48,731 bases of DNA from Parabacteroides chinchillae (GTDB lineage: Bacteria > Bacteroidota > Bacteroidia > Bacteroidales > Tannerellaceae), in NCBI RefSeq assembly GCF_900108035.1, contig NZ_FNVS01000024.1, forward strand, positions 1 to 48,731. The letters are read 5' to 3'. Made by a program: the position numbers and the translations under genes. Each line of letters opens with the position of its first letter. Position 1 is the first letter of the stretch. The notes under the pieces were generated by a model. It did not search any database. It worked only from the letters and a program-made list of their open reading frames with translations, and was not told the origin of the DNA. Positions 16,104 through 23,946 of this stretch are shown piece by piece.

Positions 16104-16508
16104 TCAGACATTCAAGTCTTTCATCGGCAATCCGTAATTGTTTTGGTCAAAGATTCCTCGATAGATAAGCTTTAAACCAAGTGTCTGATAATACTTGTAG
16201 TCATCACCTTCTGTACAGAGGTATTTGTAACCGTAGCGTAGCATATACTCTTTGAAGAAACGAGCCAAGTCTTTCAGGTTTTCGGCTTGGTTCTTCTTGA
16301 AGTTACTGCGCACGATGATGATAGACCAGTCTGGGAAGTTGCCTCTTCTGTTGCTGTACTCCCAAAAGCGGATGTAGCAGTCTAAATCACGCTCACGGAT
16401 GTCCACGCAAAAGCCATTGGCATTTTGCATCACGCAACAACTGTTTCTGTAGCCGAATTTTTCACACAAGTAGAGATTGAAATCAAGAATTAAATCGTTT
16501 TGTAACAT
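16104..16508 (-). CDS. hypothetical protein
   Basis: A 134-residue soluble protein rich in aromatic and charged residues (LYLCEKFGYRNSCCVMQNAN, YIRFWEYSNRRG, DWSIIIVRSNFKKNQ, LRYGYKYLCTEGDDYKYYQT). Its alternating strand-helix pattern suggests a compact alpha/beta fold, but no catalytic motif stands out and I do not recognise a family. It starts 35 bases downstream of the relaxase gene on the same strand and may be the last gene of the mobilization transcript. The terminator at 16064-16087 lies just past its stop. Confidence 0.7.
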   Translation of the reverse strand: MLQNDLILDFNLYLCEKFGYRNSCCVMQNANGFCVDIRERDLDCYIRFWEYSNRRGNFPDWSIIIVRSNFKKNQAENLKDLARFFKEYMLRYGYKYLCTEGDDYKYYQTLGLKLIYRGIFDQNNYGLPMKDLNV

Positions 16509-16543
16509 AATTGATTGAGTTTAAAAAGTTAATAAATAGTGAA

Positions 16544-17485
16544 TTATAAATGAAAGCCTCGCTTGCGCTTAGCCTTTTTCTTTTTCATCAGGCGATTGAA
16601 CTCGGCTTCCTCTGCGGCAGTGGCATCATAGGAGGAACTGCCATTCAACAAACCAAGACCGATGCTTGAACCATTGTCGGAATGGGATACGTTTTGCTGT
16701 AACTCTTCATCTTTATGCGTGAATCCTTGTTTATGGTATTCACATGAAGAAGCACAAGCTTTTTGCTCCAGTCGGTTGTCGATATTCAAATAGCTGAACT
16801 CCCGGCAGACTTTTGAGCCGGAGAAAGAAAAGCCGTTGTACTCAAACTTGACACCCTGTATTTCTCTTGTAGTCCGGCTGACCTTGAATTTCATATCAAT
16901 GCCACGGTCGGCAAGGGCTTCTTTCAGTTCATCCCAACTTTGAGCTTTGGGCAGTTCCTCTTTCAACACTTTGTATATCTCATGCTTTGCCCGGTCGTAT
17001 GGGTGCAAGCGTTCCTCCTTGATATGGTCCTTGCCATTGGCAAAGTGCAAGCGGTATTTTGCCGTCAGCATCTTACACGCCTTTTCATTTCTGCGGAAGT
17101 CGTTCTTGTCGCTAATCGTCTTACCGTCATTATCCACCCGATTGAAAACGATGTGACAATGTGGATGCTCACGGTCGATATGCCGGGCGATGATGTACTG
17201 CGTGTTTTCGATGCCCATCAGTTTCATGTAGTCGTGGGCGATTTGCAACATCAACGCATCGTCAGACTTCAAGTGTTCGCTGTCTTCAGGAGAGAAATTG
17301 AGCGAGGTGTGTCCGACAATATTCTTTACCTTGTCATTGAGCAACGCTTGTAATTCAAATTGCTCTGCCATCTGTTCGGGCGTACCATCCACTCCGGCAG
17401 CTTCCAGCAATTTGGATTTCTCCTCTTTGAGGACATAGCGGACACAGCCGCCGAACGATGTCCCTTTGGTTTGTTTACCTATCAT
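16544..17485 (-). CDS. HUH relaxase (mobilization protein)
   Basis: A 313-residue relaxase that would nick the element at oriT and pilot the strand into a recipient. The N-terminus is MIGKQTKGTSFGGCVRYVL, typical of Bacteroides Mob proteins. The metal-binding HUH motif is HIDREHPHCHIVFN, with His102, His109 and His111; a catalytic tyrosine would be sought near the N-terminal Tyr17 or at about 97. The C-terminal basic tail MKKKKAKRKRGFHL suggests DNA binding. It overlaps the upstream RHH accessory gene by 11 bp. No coupling protein or secretion genes are in the window, so the element is mobilizable rather than self-transmissible. Confidence 0.88.
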   Translation of the reverse strand: MIGKQTKGTSFGGCVRYVLKEEKSKLLEAAGVDGTPEQMAEQFELQALLNDKVKNIVGHTSLNFSPEDSEHLKSDDALMLQIAHDYMKLMGIENTQYIIARHIDREHPHCHIVFNRVDNDGKTISDKNDFRRNEKACKMLTAKYRLHFANGKDHIKEERLHPYDRAKHEIYKVLKEELPKAQSWDELKEALADRGIDMKFKVSRTTREIQGVKFEYNGFSFSGSKVCREFSYLNIDNRLEQKACASSCEYHKQGFTHKDEELQQNVSHSDNGSSIGLGLLNGSSSYDATAAEEAEFNRLMKKKKAKRKRGFHL

Positions 17486-17783
17486 CTTTCAGTTGTTTTA
17501 TAAGTTGGTTAATACGCTGCGACATCTCCTCGCATCTTTTGGCAACGGCAAAGAATCCGTAGGTATTTGCCTGCTTCGCCAACTGGTTGAGATTGGTACT
17601 TTCACCTATCAACTGACGGATGATGTGGATATGCTCTTTCGTGATTCGCTCACGTACCGTTCCGCTCTCAATGAGCGAACGGATGACTGCGCTTTGGGTC
17701 TGTTTGCTCCGTCTGCAAAGCGCACCGAGCCATGCGAATTGGTCGTAAGACAGACGGAGTGTTATCGTATGTTTCTTTTCCAT
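17475..17783 (-). CDS. MobC-like relaxosome accessory protein (ribbon-helix-helix)
   Basis: A 102-residue protein. The first half is a ribbon-helix-helix DNA-binding fold (HTITLRLSYDQFAWLGALCR, QTQSAVIRSLIESG). The second half contains the MobC signature LIGESTNLNQLAKQANTYG. Such proteins bind oriT and recruit the relaxase. The stop lies 11 bp inside the relaxase gene, and a palindrome-rich intergenic region proposed as oriT stands directly upstream, the expected arrangement. Confidence 0.85.
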   Translation of the reverse strand: MEKKHTITLRLSYDQFAWLGALCRRSKQTQSAVIRSLIESGTVRERITKEHIHIIRQLIGESTNLNQLAKQANTYGFFAVAKRCEEMSQRINQLIKQLKDDR

Positions 17784-17920
17784 TTTGAATAGCTTTTAGT
17801 GAATAATTTGTGACCATCGGGAGCCGCCTCCTCAGACTTTTTGAGGAGCAAGTGGTCGGGAAATGTAATACACCGACATTAACTTGCTACAGTAAAAAAG
17901 TCTCGATTCCTTTCCCTTGT
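17784..17920. other. candidate origin of transfer
   Basis: 137 bases between mobC and the primase-like gene. A perfect stem CTCCTCA (17828-17834) / TGAGGAG (17842-17848) with loop GACTTTT is flanked by GACCAT and GTGGTC, which could extend the structure. It is followed by CGGGAAATGT. Position beside relaxosome genes and the hairpin support oriT; no nic site can be assigned from the sequence alone. Confidence 0.5.
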
Positions 17921-19000
17921 TCAAAGTCTGAATCCCCGTTTCTTAGGTGGTGAAACCTTCGGCTGAGGGATGCCTCGTTGTACGCTGATGAGCTTCAAAT
18001 CGAGTGTTCCTATCAGTGTTTTCAAGTTTGGATTCCTCTTAATCATCTGCTGAAGTATGGCTTCATCGGGGTGTACCTTCAACAGATAATCGGCTATGTC
18101 GTACCCCTCTTTCCGTTCGTTTTCGGTCGCTTTGGCTTCCAGATAATCGAACAGTTGTACTTTAATTCCATAGCTTTTCATCAACCCTATTTTGCTCTGC
18201 CAATAGTCGGTAGCTCCTAAATCGGGGAATAACACAACGCTTCTTCCTGCAAGAACGGACAGGCTGTTGGCATTGAAACAACCGTTCTTTCCTCCTGATG
18301 CAATCCATAGGAATTGGGGTAGGTGGTAGGATGCAATGAGAGCGGTTTTCTCGCTCTCGACCAATGCAACAGGACGGCTTTTATCTTCTGAGAGCAGATG
18401 CTCACCGAAGAAACATTGCTTCAAATTATAGCCGTCTTTGTGAAGTACGGAGTGTACCCACGTGACATGATTGTACGGTTCTTTTATCCTCTTGCCAGTT
18501 TCAGGATTGTAAAGCATTATCTTACCAGTGCGGATTCTGTTCTGATAATCCATTTGCCAAAATACGGTTGCACCGTCCCAATGCTTGGAAGTACCTACTT
18601 TGTATTTCTTCATCAGTTTCAATGTTTCCGTCTCTCCGAATTGAGCCGATAAGAATTGAAACAGTTTGTTGTCGGGATAGCGTTGCAACGACTGGCTGAC
18701 TATATCCAAATCAATGTAGGAAGTGGATTTTGACTCGGTTTCTTTAATGGGCGTATAGCTCCGAAAGTTATCCTCGGACAACTTTTCCTTTTCAGAAGGA
18801 TTCCGTTCAAAGTAATCACGGGGTGTGATATGATACCCACATTTCTGCTCGTGGTCGCAACGCCCAACGTAATCAGGGAACTGGATTTGTTTATCAGTAT
18901 CAATGTACTTGGAAAAACATCTTTTACGGTGGCAGTTCGGGCAAGTATGCCGGGTGCTGACACCCTTGTAGGGTTCTAATATGAATCTATGTGTACTCAT
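17921..19000 (-). CDS. primase-like protein with zinc motif and Toprim domain (DUF6371 type)
   Basis: A 359-residue protein. The N-terminal CPNCHRKRCFSKYID...GRCDHEQKCGYH (about 19-56) is a zinc-ribbon like that of DnaG-type primases. A Toprim-like domain follows, with VALVESEKTALIASY (about 213-227), GGKNGCF, and the acidic strand VVLFPDLGATDYW (about 255-267). It probably primes DNA synthesis of the transferred strand or of an element replicon. The C-terminus is basic (PKKRGFRL), like that of the relaxase. It lies downstream of the DUF3987 gene, separated by 78 bases of repeated GTC/GAC motifs. Confidence 0.8.
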   Translation of the reverse strand: MSTHRFILEPYKGVSTRHTCPNCHRKRCFSKYIDTDKQIQFPDYVGRCDHEQKCGYHITPRDYFERNPSEKEKLSEDNFRSYTPIKETESKSTSYIDLDIVSQSLQRYPDNKLFQFLSAQFGETETLKLMKKYKVGTSKHWDGATVFWQMDYQNRIRTGKIMLYNPETGKRIKEPYNHVTWVHSVLHKDGYNLKQCFFGEHLLSEDKSRPVALVESEKTALIASYHLPQFLWIASGGKNGCFNANSLSVLAGRSVVLFPDLGATDYWQSKIGLMKSYGIKVQLFDYLEAKATENERKEGYDIADYLLKVHPDEAILQQMIKRNPNLKTLIGTLDLKLISVQRGIPQPKVSPPKKRGFRL

Positions 19001-19078
19001 TGTATGTTTCTTTTTATAAGTGTCACTTCTGTCGTTATTGTCGTTTTCACTTGGAAAGTGTCAAAACCGACAAAAATG
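19001..19078. repeat. short GTC/GAC repeat cluster between the replication-type genes
   Basis: Within 78 bases the motifs GTGTCACTT, TGTCGTT, TTGTCGTTTTCACTT, AAGTGTCAAAA, CCGACAAAAA and TGTCACG occur, several as inverted copies of one another. This could be a binding site or origin for the neighbouring primase/ATPase pair. It is suggestive only. Confidence 0.35.
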
Positions 19079-20455
19079 TCACGGGTTAATTTTTGAATAT
19101 TCTCCATGCTTCTCTTTGCGGAACAGTGTTCCGATATTGTCATTGAGAAAGCGTTGAAATGTCCGTTCCTTCATTCCGTTTTGCTCGGCTACCTGTATCG
19201 CTTGGGCAGTTGTAAAGGAAGGAGGCAGCAGATTGACTATCGCCTGTTGCTGACTGTTGAGGGCATTCTCATTCAGAATATTTTGTACGCTCAATGCGGA
19301 CTCCTTAAAATACTCCGTCAGTTTTATGGCTCTCTCCACCGTCAGCAGGTCGATACACGTCTTGTCGCACTCTCCGCAAGTCCATCGTGCCAGTTGGATA
19401 ATCAGGCTGAAGCGAATGATGTATATCTCCAACTTGCAATAGATACTCACAATGGTGTCGTTTGTTTCCCGGTCGCACAACTCTGAGAAATGGTGCTGCC
19501 ACTCGTAAAGCCGTTTCTTGGCATCCTCTGAGAAGAAAAGAATTTGCGGTTCAATCTCTCCATGCTCGTTGAGACTGCACTCCGATTGTATCAGCTTGTC
19601 AATGACAGCATTCCATTCTTGCTCTATATCTTCCGGCAGTTCCTTGTCATTCCACCGTGCTTTCTGTTGCAGATTAGGCATCACAAACAGGATGCGGTCG
19701 ATAAATCCGTTGCTGGAGCGTTCACCTTTAGCCAACTCGTTCAAGATTTTCTTTTGGATAGTACCAATGACCGATATATACGGACGCTTGATAAAGATGG
19801 AACTCTTGGCGTTCTTGCGGTCGGATATAGTGGTCTTGGCACTGAATACCGAGAGCCAGAACTGTTCTTCCGAACCGTTGTTATAGCGGTTGAAGTTCTT
19901 GAACCAAGCGGACAATTCATCAGCCCACAAGCATAGCCCACGTTTGTTTTGCGCATGAATGAAGCTCAATCCTTCAGGTGTTACATCCGAAACCAAGAAG
20001 CGTTTACGAATTGGTTCCTGTGGGAATTGCTCTTCACCACTATCCGCACGTTCTTTGCGACTCATGCTCATAAGCTCATTGTACTTGGCAAGCATTTTCT
20101 CAAATTCTTGATTCTGTTTGTAATCATAATCAAGAAACGGTTTCATCGCAAAGCTGAGCGGATGGCTTTTGTTTGCTCCCGGTCTTCCAATCAATGCCAT
20201 ATACAGGATGGGGCTCTCCGTCCATCCTTGCTTGATTTGGGCAAGGTGCGTGTTGCCTATGCCAACTGCTATGGCCGTGAGGATGGCTGCGGCAATATAG
20301 TCAGTAGGGTAGTTATGGCATTCGTGTACCTCACGGATGATGCGTTGGATTTTGTTAGGGAATATGCTGATGGGGAATACCGTACCGGACAATCTTGTGC
20401 TTAAATCAATCGCTTCATCAATGATAGATACCGGATTAATAGAATACGTATCCAT
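19079..20455 (-). CDS. DUF3987 family ATPase of mobile elements
   Basis: A 458-residue protein with the DUF3987 pattern: an N-terminal helical region, a P-loop-like IGRPGANKSHPLSF (about 90-103), the FLVSDVTPEGLSFIHAQN segment, the Walker B-like GLCLWADELSAWFKNFNR (about 170-187), and a C-terminal winged-helix-like tail (FTTAQAIQVAEQNGMKERTF). Members occur beside primases in mobilizable elements and are thought to act as replicative helicase-like proteins. ATG 20455 is preferred to the GTG at 20461. Only 11 bases separate its start from the end of the upstream excisionase-like gene, so they are co-transcribed. Confidence 0.83.
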   Translation of the reverse strand: MDTYSINPVSIIDEAIDLSTRLSGTVFPISIFPNKIQRIIREVHECHNYPTDYIAAAILTAIAVGIGNTHLAQIKQGWTESPILYMALIGRPGANKSHPLSFAMKPFLDYDYKQNQEFEKMLAKYNELMSMSRKERADSGEEQFPQEPIRKRFLVSDVTPEGLSFIHAQNKRGLCLWADELSAWFKNFNRYNNGSEEQFWLSVFSAKTTISDRKNAKSSIFIKRPYISVIGTIQKKILNELAKGERSSNGFIDRILFVMPNLQQKARWNDKELPEDIEQEWNAVIDKLIQSECSLNEHGEIEPQILFFSEDAKKRLYEWQHHFSELCDRETNDTIVSIYCKLEIYIIRFSLIIQLARWTCGECDKTCIDLLTVERAIKLTEYFKESALSVQNILNENALNSQQQAIVNLLPPSFTTAQAIQVAEQNGMKERTFQRFLNDNIGTLFRKEKHGEYSKINP

Positions 20456-20466
20456 AGCCACACCTA

Positions 20467-20832
20467 TTAAAGTTTCACAGATGATTTGGGCTTATGCCGG
20501 ACACCGTCTTGCATATTGGCAAGCATCTCTTCGTATGTTTGCTCGGAAGTTTTTCTTCGACCATTCTCAATCCATGCCAGAAGTTCGTCTTCGTAGAAAT
20601 AGAGTTTCTTGCCTTTCTTATAGGCAGGAAGCAGCCCTTTGCGTACCAATGTATAAATGGTAGGCTTGGCTTTTCGGATGATACGGCAAGCATCCTCAAT
20701 TTCAACCAACACGTGTTTGTCTGATGCTGGTGGCTGGAGTTCTGCTACCATCTTTTTCAACTCGATGACCTGTTCGGTCAGATAACCTACCGCTTCGGGC
20801 AGCTTATCAAATGTTACTGTTTCTTTTTGCAT
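20467..20832 (-). CDS. excisionase-like HTH protein
   Basis: A 121-residue protein with an N-terminal helical segment and a winged HTH of the Xis/MerR type: LVEIEDACRIIRKAKPTIYT, then LVRKGLLPAYKKGKKLYFYE, then DELLAWIENGRR (about 44-95). Such proteins bend DNA for excision or regulate mobilization genes. It is the first gene of the minus-strand replication/mobilization transcript. A 38-bp motif near its start (20861-20898) recurs upstream of the integrase. Confidence 0.83.
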   Translation of the reverse strand: MQKETVTFDKLPEAVGYLTEQVIELKKMVAELQPPASDKHVLVEIEDACRIIRKAKPTIYTLVRKGLLPAYKKGKKLYFYEDELLAWIENGRRKTSEQTYEEMLANMQDGVRHKPKSSVKL

Positions 20833-20860
20833 ACGCCAATCGTTTTTAATTGTTCGATGG

Positions 20861-20898
20861 CAAAGGAAACAGGTGTTTCAATGGTGGAATCATTCACC
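20861..20898 (-). repeat. conserved promoter-proximal repeat, copy A
   Basis: Begins CAAAGGAAACAGGTG and ends in a GGTG-N7/8-ATTCACC palindrome. About 30 of 38 positions agree with copy B at 25090-25127. On the minus strand both copies lie about 30-75 bases before a start codon and end in a TTCCTTTG box resembling a -7 element. The shared sequence probably co-regulates the excisionase-like gene and the integrase. Confidence 0.55.
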
Positions 20899-20958
20899 AA
20901 AATATAACTGATGAATAACTTTTTGATGTAGTTGGTAGAATAATTGCGAAGATTTCGC

Positions 20959-20966
20959 TACATTTG
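20959..20966 (+). promoter_or_regulatory. candidate promoter of the retron RNA
   Basis: TACATTTG is a perfect TAnnTTTG -7 box; a TTGG lies at 20932-20935, a slightly long 23 bp upstream. A transcript would start near 20973, 34 bases before the a1 arm. Small hairpins (GCGAA/TTCGC at 20946-20958 and TACATT/AATGTA overlapping the box) lie here as well. Confidence 0.45.
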
Positions 20967-21006
20967 CAATGTATTAGTTCTTTGATAGACTGAGGAAGGC
21001 TTTGGA

Positions 21007-21242
21007 GACTAGATTATGCTAAAACCTAAAGCGAGTAATCGCACCAAGTCATTGGTAAAATGGGGCAGATATAGTTTAGAAGTATGGCAGAATGGAGACA
21101 AGAACATCTCATATAGTTCGTTCATTATTTCCGATTGTCGATACATGGAAGATTCGTATCTACTTCATTAATTTGTGTCCATTTTTTAGGCACGTGAAAA
21201 TAGAGAGTACAATGGAAGACAATGTCTAAGCATATTTTAGTT
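21007..21242 (+). ncRNA. retron msr-msd RNA region (predicted)
   Basis: The terminal arms are a1 GACTAGATTATGCT (21007-21020) and a2 AGCATATTTTAGTT (21229-21242), which form 14 positions with 11 Watson-Crick pairs, two G-U pairs and one mismatch. After a1 comes CCTAAAGCGAG, with the AGC trinucleotide (21030-21032) where retrons carry the branching guanosine. Two short msr-like hairpins follow: GCGA-gtaa-TCGC (21031-21042) and ACCAA-gtca-TTGGT (21043-21056). The msd would lie after them; AAAATGG (21057-21063) can close with CCATTTT (21179-21185), and smaller stems (GAAGTA/TACTTC, GATAC/GTATC) lie inside. The RNA precedes a small ORF and a retron RT on the same strand. The fold is by eye only. 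Confidence 0.65.
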
Positions 21243-21292
21243 AGGTCATATTGATTTTAGGCACGTGGCAATATTGCCCGAACTAAAATTAA

Positions 21293-21514
21293 ATGCTTAT
21301 GGCTAAAAAAAAGAAGAAGCCTTCAAAGAGAGGGAAGAAGGCTTACAAAATTTCCCTCCATTGTTCTCCAATGATTGTAACACAGGAGAAGAAGATAAAA
21401 AAAATAGCAAAATGGATTAAAGCCATTGCTGAATTTATAAAGGCATTGATTCAATTATCGAATGTAATGAAGCCTTTGATTGAATGGTGCAAATCTTTTT
21501 TTGAATTGTTATAA
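21293..21514 (+). CDS. small lysine-rich amphipathic protein, candidate retron effector
   Basis: A 73-residue protein (71 from the second ATG at 21299). It begins with a block of lysines (MAKKKKKPSKRGKKAY). A stretch predicted as one long amphipathic helix follows: KKIKKIAKWIKAIAEFIKAL, IQLSNVMKPLIEW, CKSFFELL. Positive charges and large hydrophobics alternate as in membrane-active peptides. It has no signal peptide and no recognised domain. It sits between the retron RNA and the RT, the place where accessory effectors of retrons are encoded. By analogy with toxin-bearing retrons it may be the toxin held in check by the RT-RNA complex; that is inference. It ends 24 bases before the RT start. 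Confidence 0.6.
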   Translation: MLMAKKKKKPSKRGKKAYKISLHCSPMIVTQEKKIKKIAKWIKAIAEFIKALIQLSNVMKPLIEWCKSFFELL

Positions 21515-21538
21515 TCAGCTCTCTAATTTCTTTTTTTG

Positions 21539-22396
21539 ATGATAACAAATGAAAAATATTTACTATATATACTGGGCGTTAATAAGGGACAGTTGGATTA
21601 CTTATTGGCACACATAGAAGATTACTATTATTCTTTTGAAAGAGTAAAATTTAATAAGTTTACTGACAAACCAAAGAAGAATAGTAATGGAGAAATTGCC
21701 ACTAGACAAATAAACTCGTCTAGAGGAAAACTAAAAGAGGTTCAAACGCACCTTTACGATTTTATGTCAAAGCAAGTTGAAATTCCTCAATATGTTTATG
21801 GTGGTATTCGGGGGAAAAATAATGTGCGTAATGCTCGTCTTCATCAAGGAAATAAATATATATTTACGACAGACTTGAAGTCATTTTTTCCATCTATTTC
21901 TCATAAGCAAGTTTTTCAAATGTTTCTTCGAGAGGGTTGTACGCCTGCTATAGCAAGAATATTAACTAAACTAACTACTCATAAATATCAAGTTCCGCAA
22001 GGTGTTCCAACCTCAACTTTAATTGCTAATTTGGTATTTAAACCCATAGGTACGGAAATTGACCAGTTAGCAAAGGAGCATCATATTAAATTTTCAATGT
22101 TTGTTGATGATATAACTTTGTCATCTAAAGTTGATTTTAAAAATCTAGTACCTCAGTTCCTTGCAATCATTAAAAAGTCCGGATTCAGAATCAGTCACAA
22201 AAAGACACATTATCAAACTAAAAATCCTATTATAACAGGTGTAATATGCCAAAATAACCGACTTCTTGCTCCTTTGGGTTATAAAAAAAAGATAGCAATA
22301 CTATCCAAGCAGTTCTCAACGCACGAATTTATAAAGAATAAGCTACAAGGAATAAAAGCGTATTTGTCAATAATTGAAAATTCAAGTTCGCTTTGA
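21539..22396 (+). CDS. retron-type reverse transcriptase
   Basis: A 285-residue RT with the retron hallmarks: the NAxxH motif in NVRNARLH (Asn98-His102), the first catalytic aspartate in IFTTDLKSFFPSIS (Asp112), PQGVPTSTLIANL (153-165), the active-site FVDD (188-191, in place of the usual YADD) and the VTG-type motif IITGV (231-235). It copies part of the upstream RNA into multicopy single-stranded DNA joined to RNA. The length is on the short side for the family (about 300-320), so the thumb may be compact. ATG 21539 is used; the frame opens at a TTG three bases earlier. Base composition is distinctly AT-richer than the flanking mobilization genes, consistent with separate acquisition. Confidence 0.85.
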   Translation: MITNEKYLLYILGVNKGQLDYLLAHIEDYYYSFERVKFNKFTDKPKKNSNGEIATRQINSSRGKLKEVQTHLYDFMSKQVEIPQYVYGGIRGKNNVRNARLHQGNKYIFTTDLKSFFPSISHKQVFQMFLREGCTPAIARILTKLTTHKYQVPQGVPTSTLIANLVFKPIGTEIDQLAKEHHIKFSMFVDDITLSSKVDFKNLVPQFLAIIKKSGFRISHKKTHYQTKNPIITGVICQNNRLLAPLGYKKKIAILSKQFSTHEFIKNKLQGIKAYLSIIENSSSL

Positions 22397-22426
22397 CTAT
22401 TTATGTTGTCATTATATGTGGTGATT

Positions 22427-23308
22427 TTATGCAATTCTCCTATCTAATTTAATCTTGCATACGGATTCCGTATGCGACATCTTACGCTCAATGGTAGATA
22501 TTTCTGAATCACGGAGGGTATGAGCAAATACCCTTTTGATAAATGTGGCTGTCTGCAAACGTGGCTTGCCAAATGCCTTACCTATATTCCAACCAAAGTG
22601 CATGATGTCAATGGTTTTTAATTGGGCATCAACCTTTATTTGCTCGACTTTGGGCATAGTATCTGACAAGTAATATTCTGTCACATATCCACATAAGCGA
22701 TTAAGTGCAGCTTCATCAAGATAGAGAACTAAGGTTTGTTTCGTGTAAGCAATGACCTTTTCAAGTTTCTCTTGTGATGCTCGTTCTTTCTCAGCCATAG
22801 CGTTTGCACGGGAAATCTCATATTCTGATGGTTGATTAAGCACCTCAATAGGGATGTTGCTAATGGAGGCTGGAGGAACTTCTTCCTTTGGAAGTTCTAC
22901 TACTTCTTCATTGGATTCAGGAATTGAGGGAAGAAAAACTTCTTCTGTGGTGTCAGATGTAGTTTCGATTTCTGGTTCAGATTCGGAAACGATAGGTTCT
23001 GTATCTATGGTGCTTTCAATAAATTCCTGATGCTCTATTGGAGCATTAATTACCACAATCTTATTGCGATAGCCTTCAAATCTCATAAAGCACTTTTCTA
23101 TTGTAGGTGAAAGAAGTTGTCTGAATGCCATTTGTAGATTGAGGTAGATAGCTCCTATGACAATAGAGCATACTATAAGAATAAGGTAGCTGCTGAACTC
23201 GTCCCAACCATAGTGAAGTACGGTCTGACGGGCTAAAACACCAATGATAATGATTGTACCAAAAACAATCAGATGCAATGTTATCTGTTCTATCTTTTTC
23301 TGATCCAT
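22427..23308 (-). CDS. two-TM membrane protein of the mobile element, function unknown
   Basis: A 293-residue protein. Two transmembrane helices lie at about 11-30 (LHLIVFGTIIIIGVLARQTV) and about 36-58 (EFSSYLILIVCSIVIGAIYL). An acidic, proline-rich linker follows (about 95-160, many Glu/Ser/Pro), then a folded C-terminal domain (about 180-293) with LVLYLDEAALNRLCGYVTEY, LKTIDIMHFGWNIGKAFGKP and an Arg-rich end. I have the impression that this type of protein recurs in Bacteroides integrative elements but know of no function. It converges on the retron RT with a 30-bp gap. Confidence 0.7.
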   Translation of the reverse strand: MDQKKIEQITLHLIVFGTIIIIGVLARQTVLHYGWDEFSSYLILIVCSIVIGAIYLNLQMAFRQLLSPTIEKCFMRFEGYRNKIVVINAPIEHQEFIESTIDTEPIVSESEPEIETTSDTTEEVFLPSIPESNEEVVELPKEEVPPASISNIPIEVLNQPSEYEISRANAMAEKERASQEKLEKVIAYTKQTLVLYLDEAALNRLCGYVTEYYLSDTMPKVEQIKVDAQLKTIDIMHFGWNIGKAFGKPRLQTATFIKRVFAHTLRDSEISTIERKMSHTESVCKIKLDRRIA

Positions 23309-23572
23309 AGTGAGTTGTATTAATCGTTTGTGTGCAAATATATAGGATTAATTTTTGAGAAAATCCATAGTTTTGCTTGTCAATGGGCTTTTGACGATAT
23401 ATTTCATCACTTTTCATCATGTTACATGCTTAATAATAAGCGTATTGCAAATTTCTTGTTTTTAGATGAAAATAGTTGGTGCAACAGACTTGTGTATATC
23501 AAAAATAAAAATTATCTGCATCATTTGGGATAAACAATGCAGATAATCAATAGGGTATAGAGGTATAGTTTA

Positions 23573-23938
23573 TTAGCAATACAATGTATGGTTTGTACCT
23601 TTGTTGAGATATAACAGGATGTTGTAATCTTGATTATGAGTAACTTTGTTTATTAACCATCTCCTGAATGCTGCAGAATGTCCAGTGTCTATTTGATAGG
23701 ATAGAGCTATAATCATGTTGAGATTATACACATTGGCACTATTCCTATTTTCCAACTTTATACATTGGCAGATGTCATACTTCTTTAAGACATTGGCTTT
23801 CAATATTGCTTTTAAACGAGAATTGATTGATCCAACTGTTGTATAGAACAAGTCGGCAATCTCCCAAGCGGTCATCCATACTTCGCCATCGGAAATATGG
23901 ATGCCTTGTCTGTCGTTTATTATGATTCCTCGTTTCAT
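23573..23938 (-). CDS. RhuM N-terminal-like DNA-binding protein
   Basis: A 121-residue protein resembling the N-terminal part of RhuM: GEVWMTAWEIADLFYTTVGS, INSRLKAILKANVL, YNLNMIIALSYQIDTGHSAA and FRRWLINKV. The HTH-like first half followed by the YNLNMIIALSYQIDT strand-helix is the RhuM signature, but the long C-terminal domain is absent. It sits 8 bases downstream of the integrase gene's stop, on the same strand, so it is probably co-transcribed with it. A role in element regulation is plausible but not shown. Confidence 0.65.
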   Translation of the reverse strand: MKRGIIINDRQGIHISDGEVWMTAWEIADLFYTTVGSINSRLKAILKANVLKKYDICQCIKLENRNSANVYNLNMIIALSYQIDTGHSAAFRRWLINKVTHNQDYNILLYLNKGTNHTLYC

Positions 23939-23946
23939 AGTTATAT

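Noticed and set aside
20946-20974. Tandem hairpins GCGAA/TTCGC and TACATT/AATGTA as part of the retron RNA
   Set aside because: They overlap the predicted -7 box and lie before the likely transcript start, so they are not assigned to the RNA.
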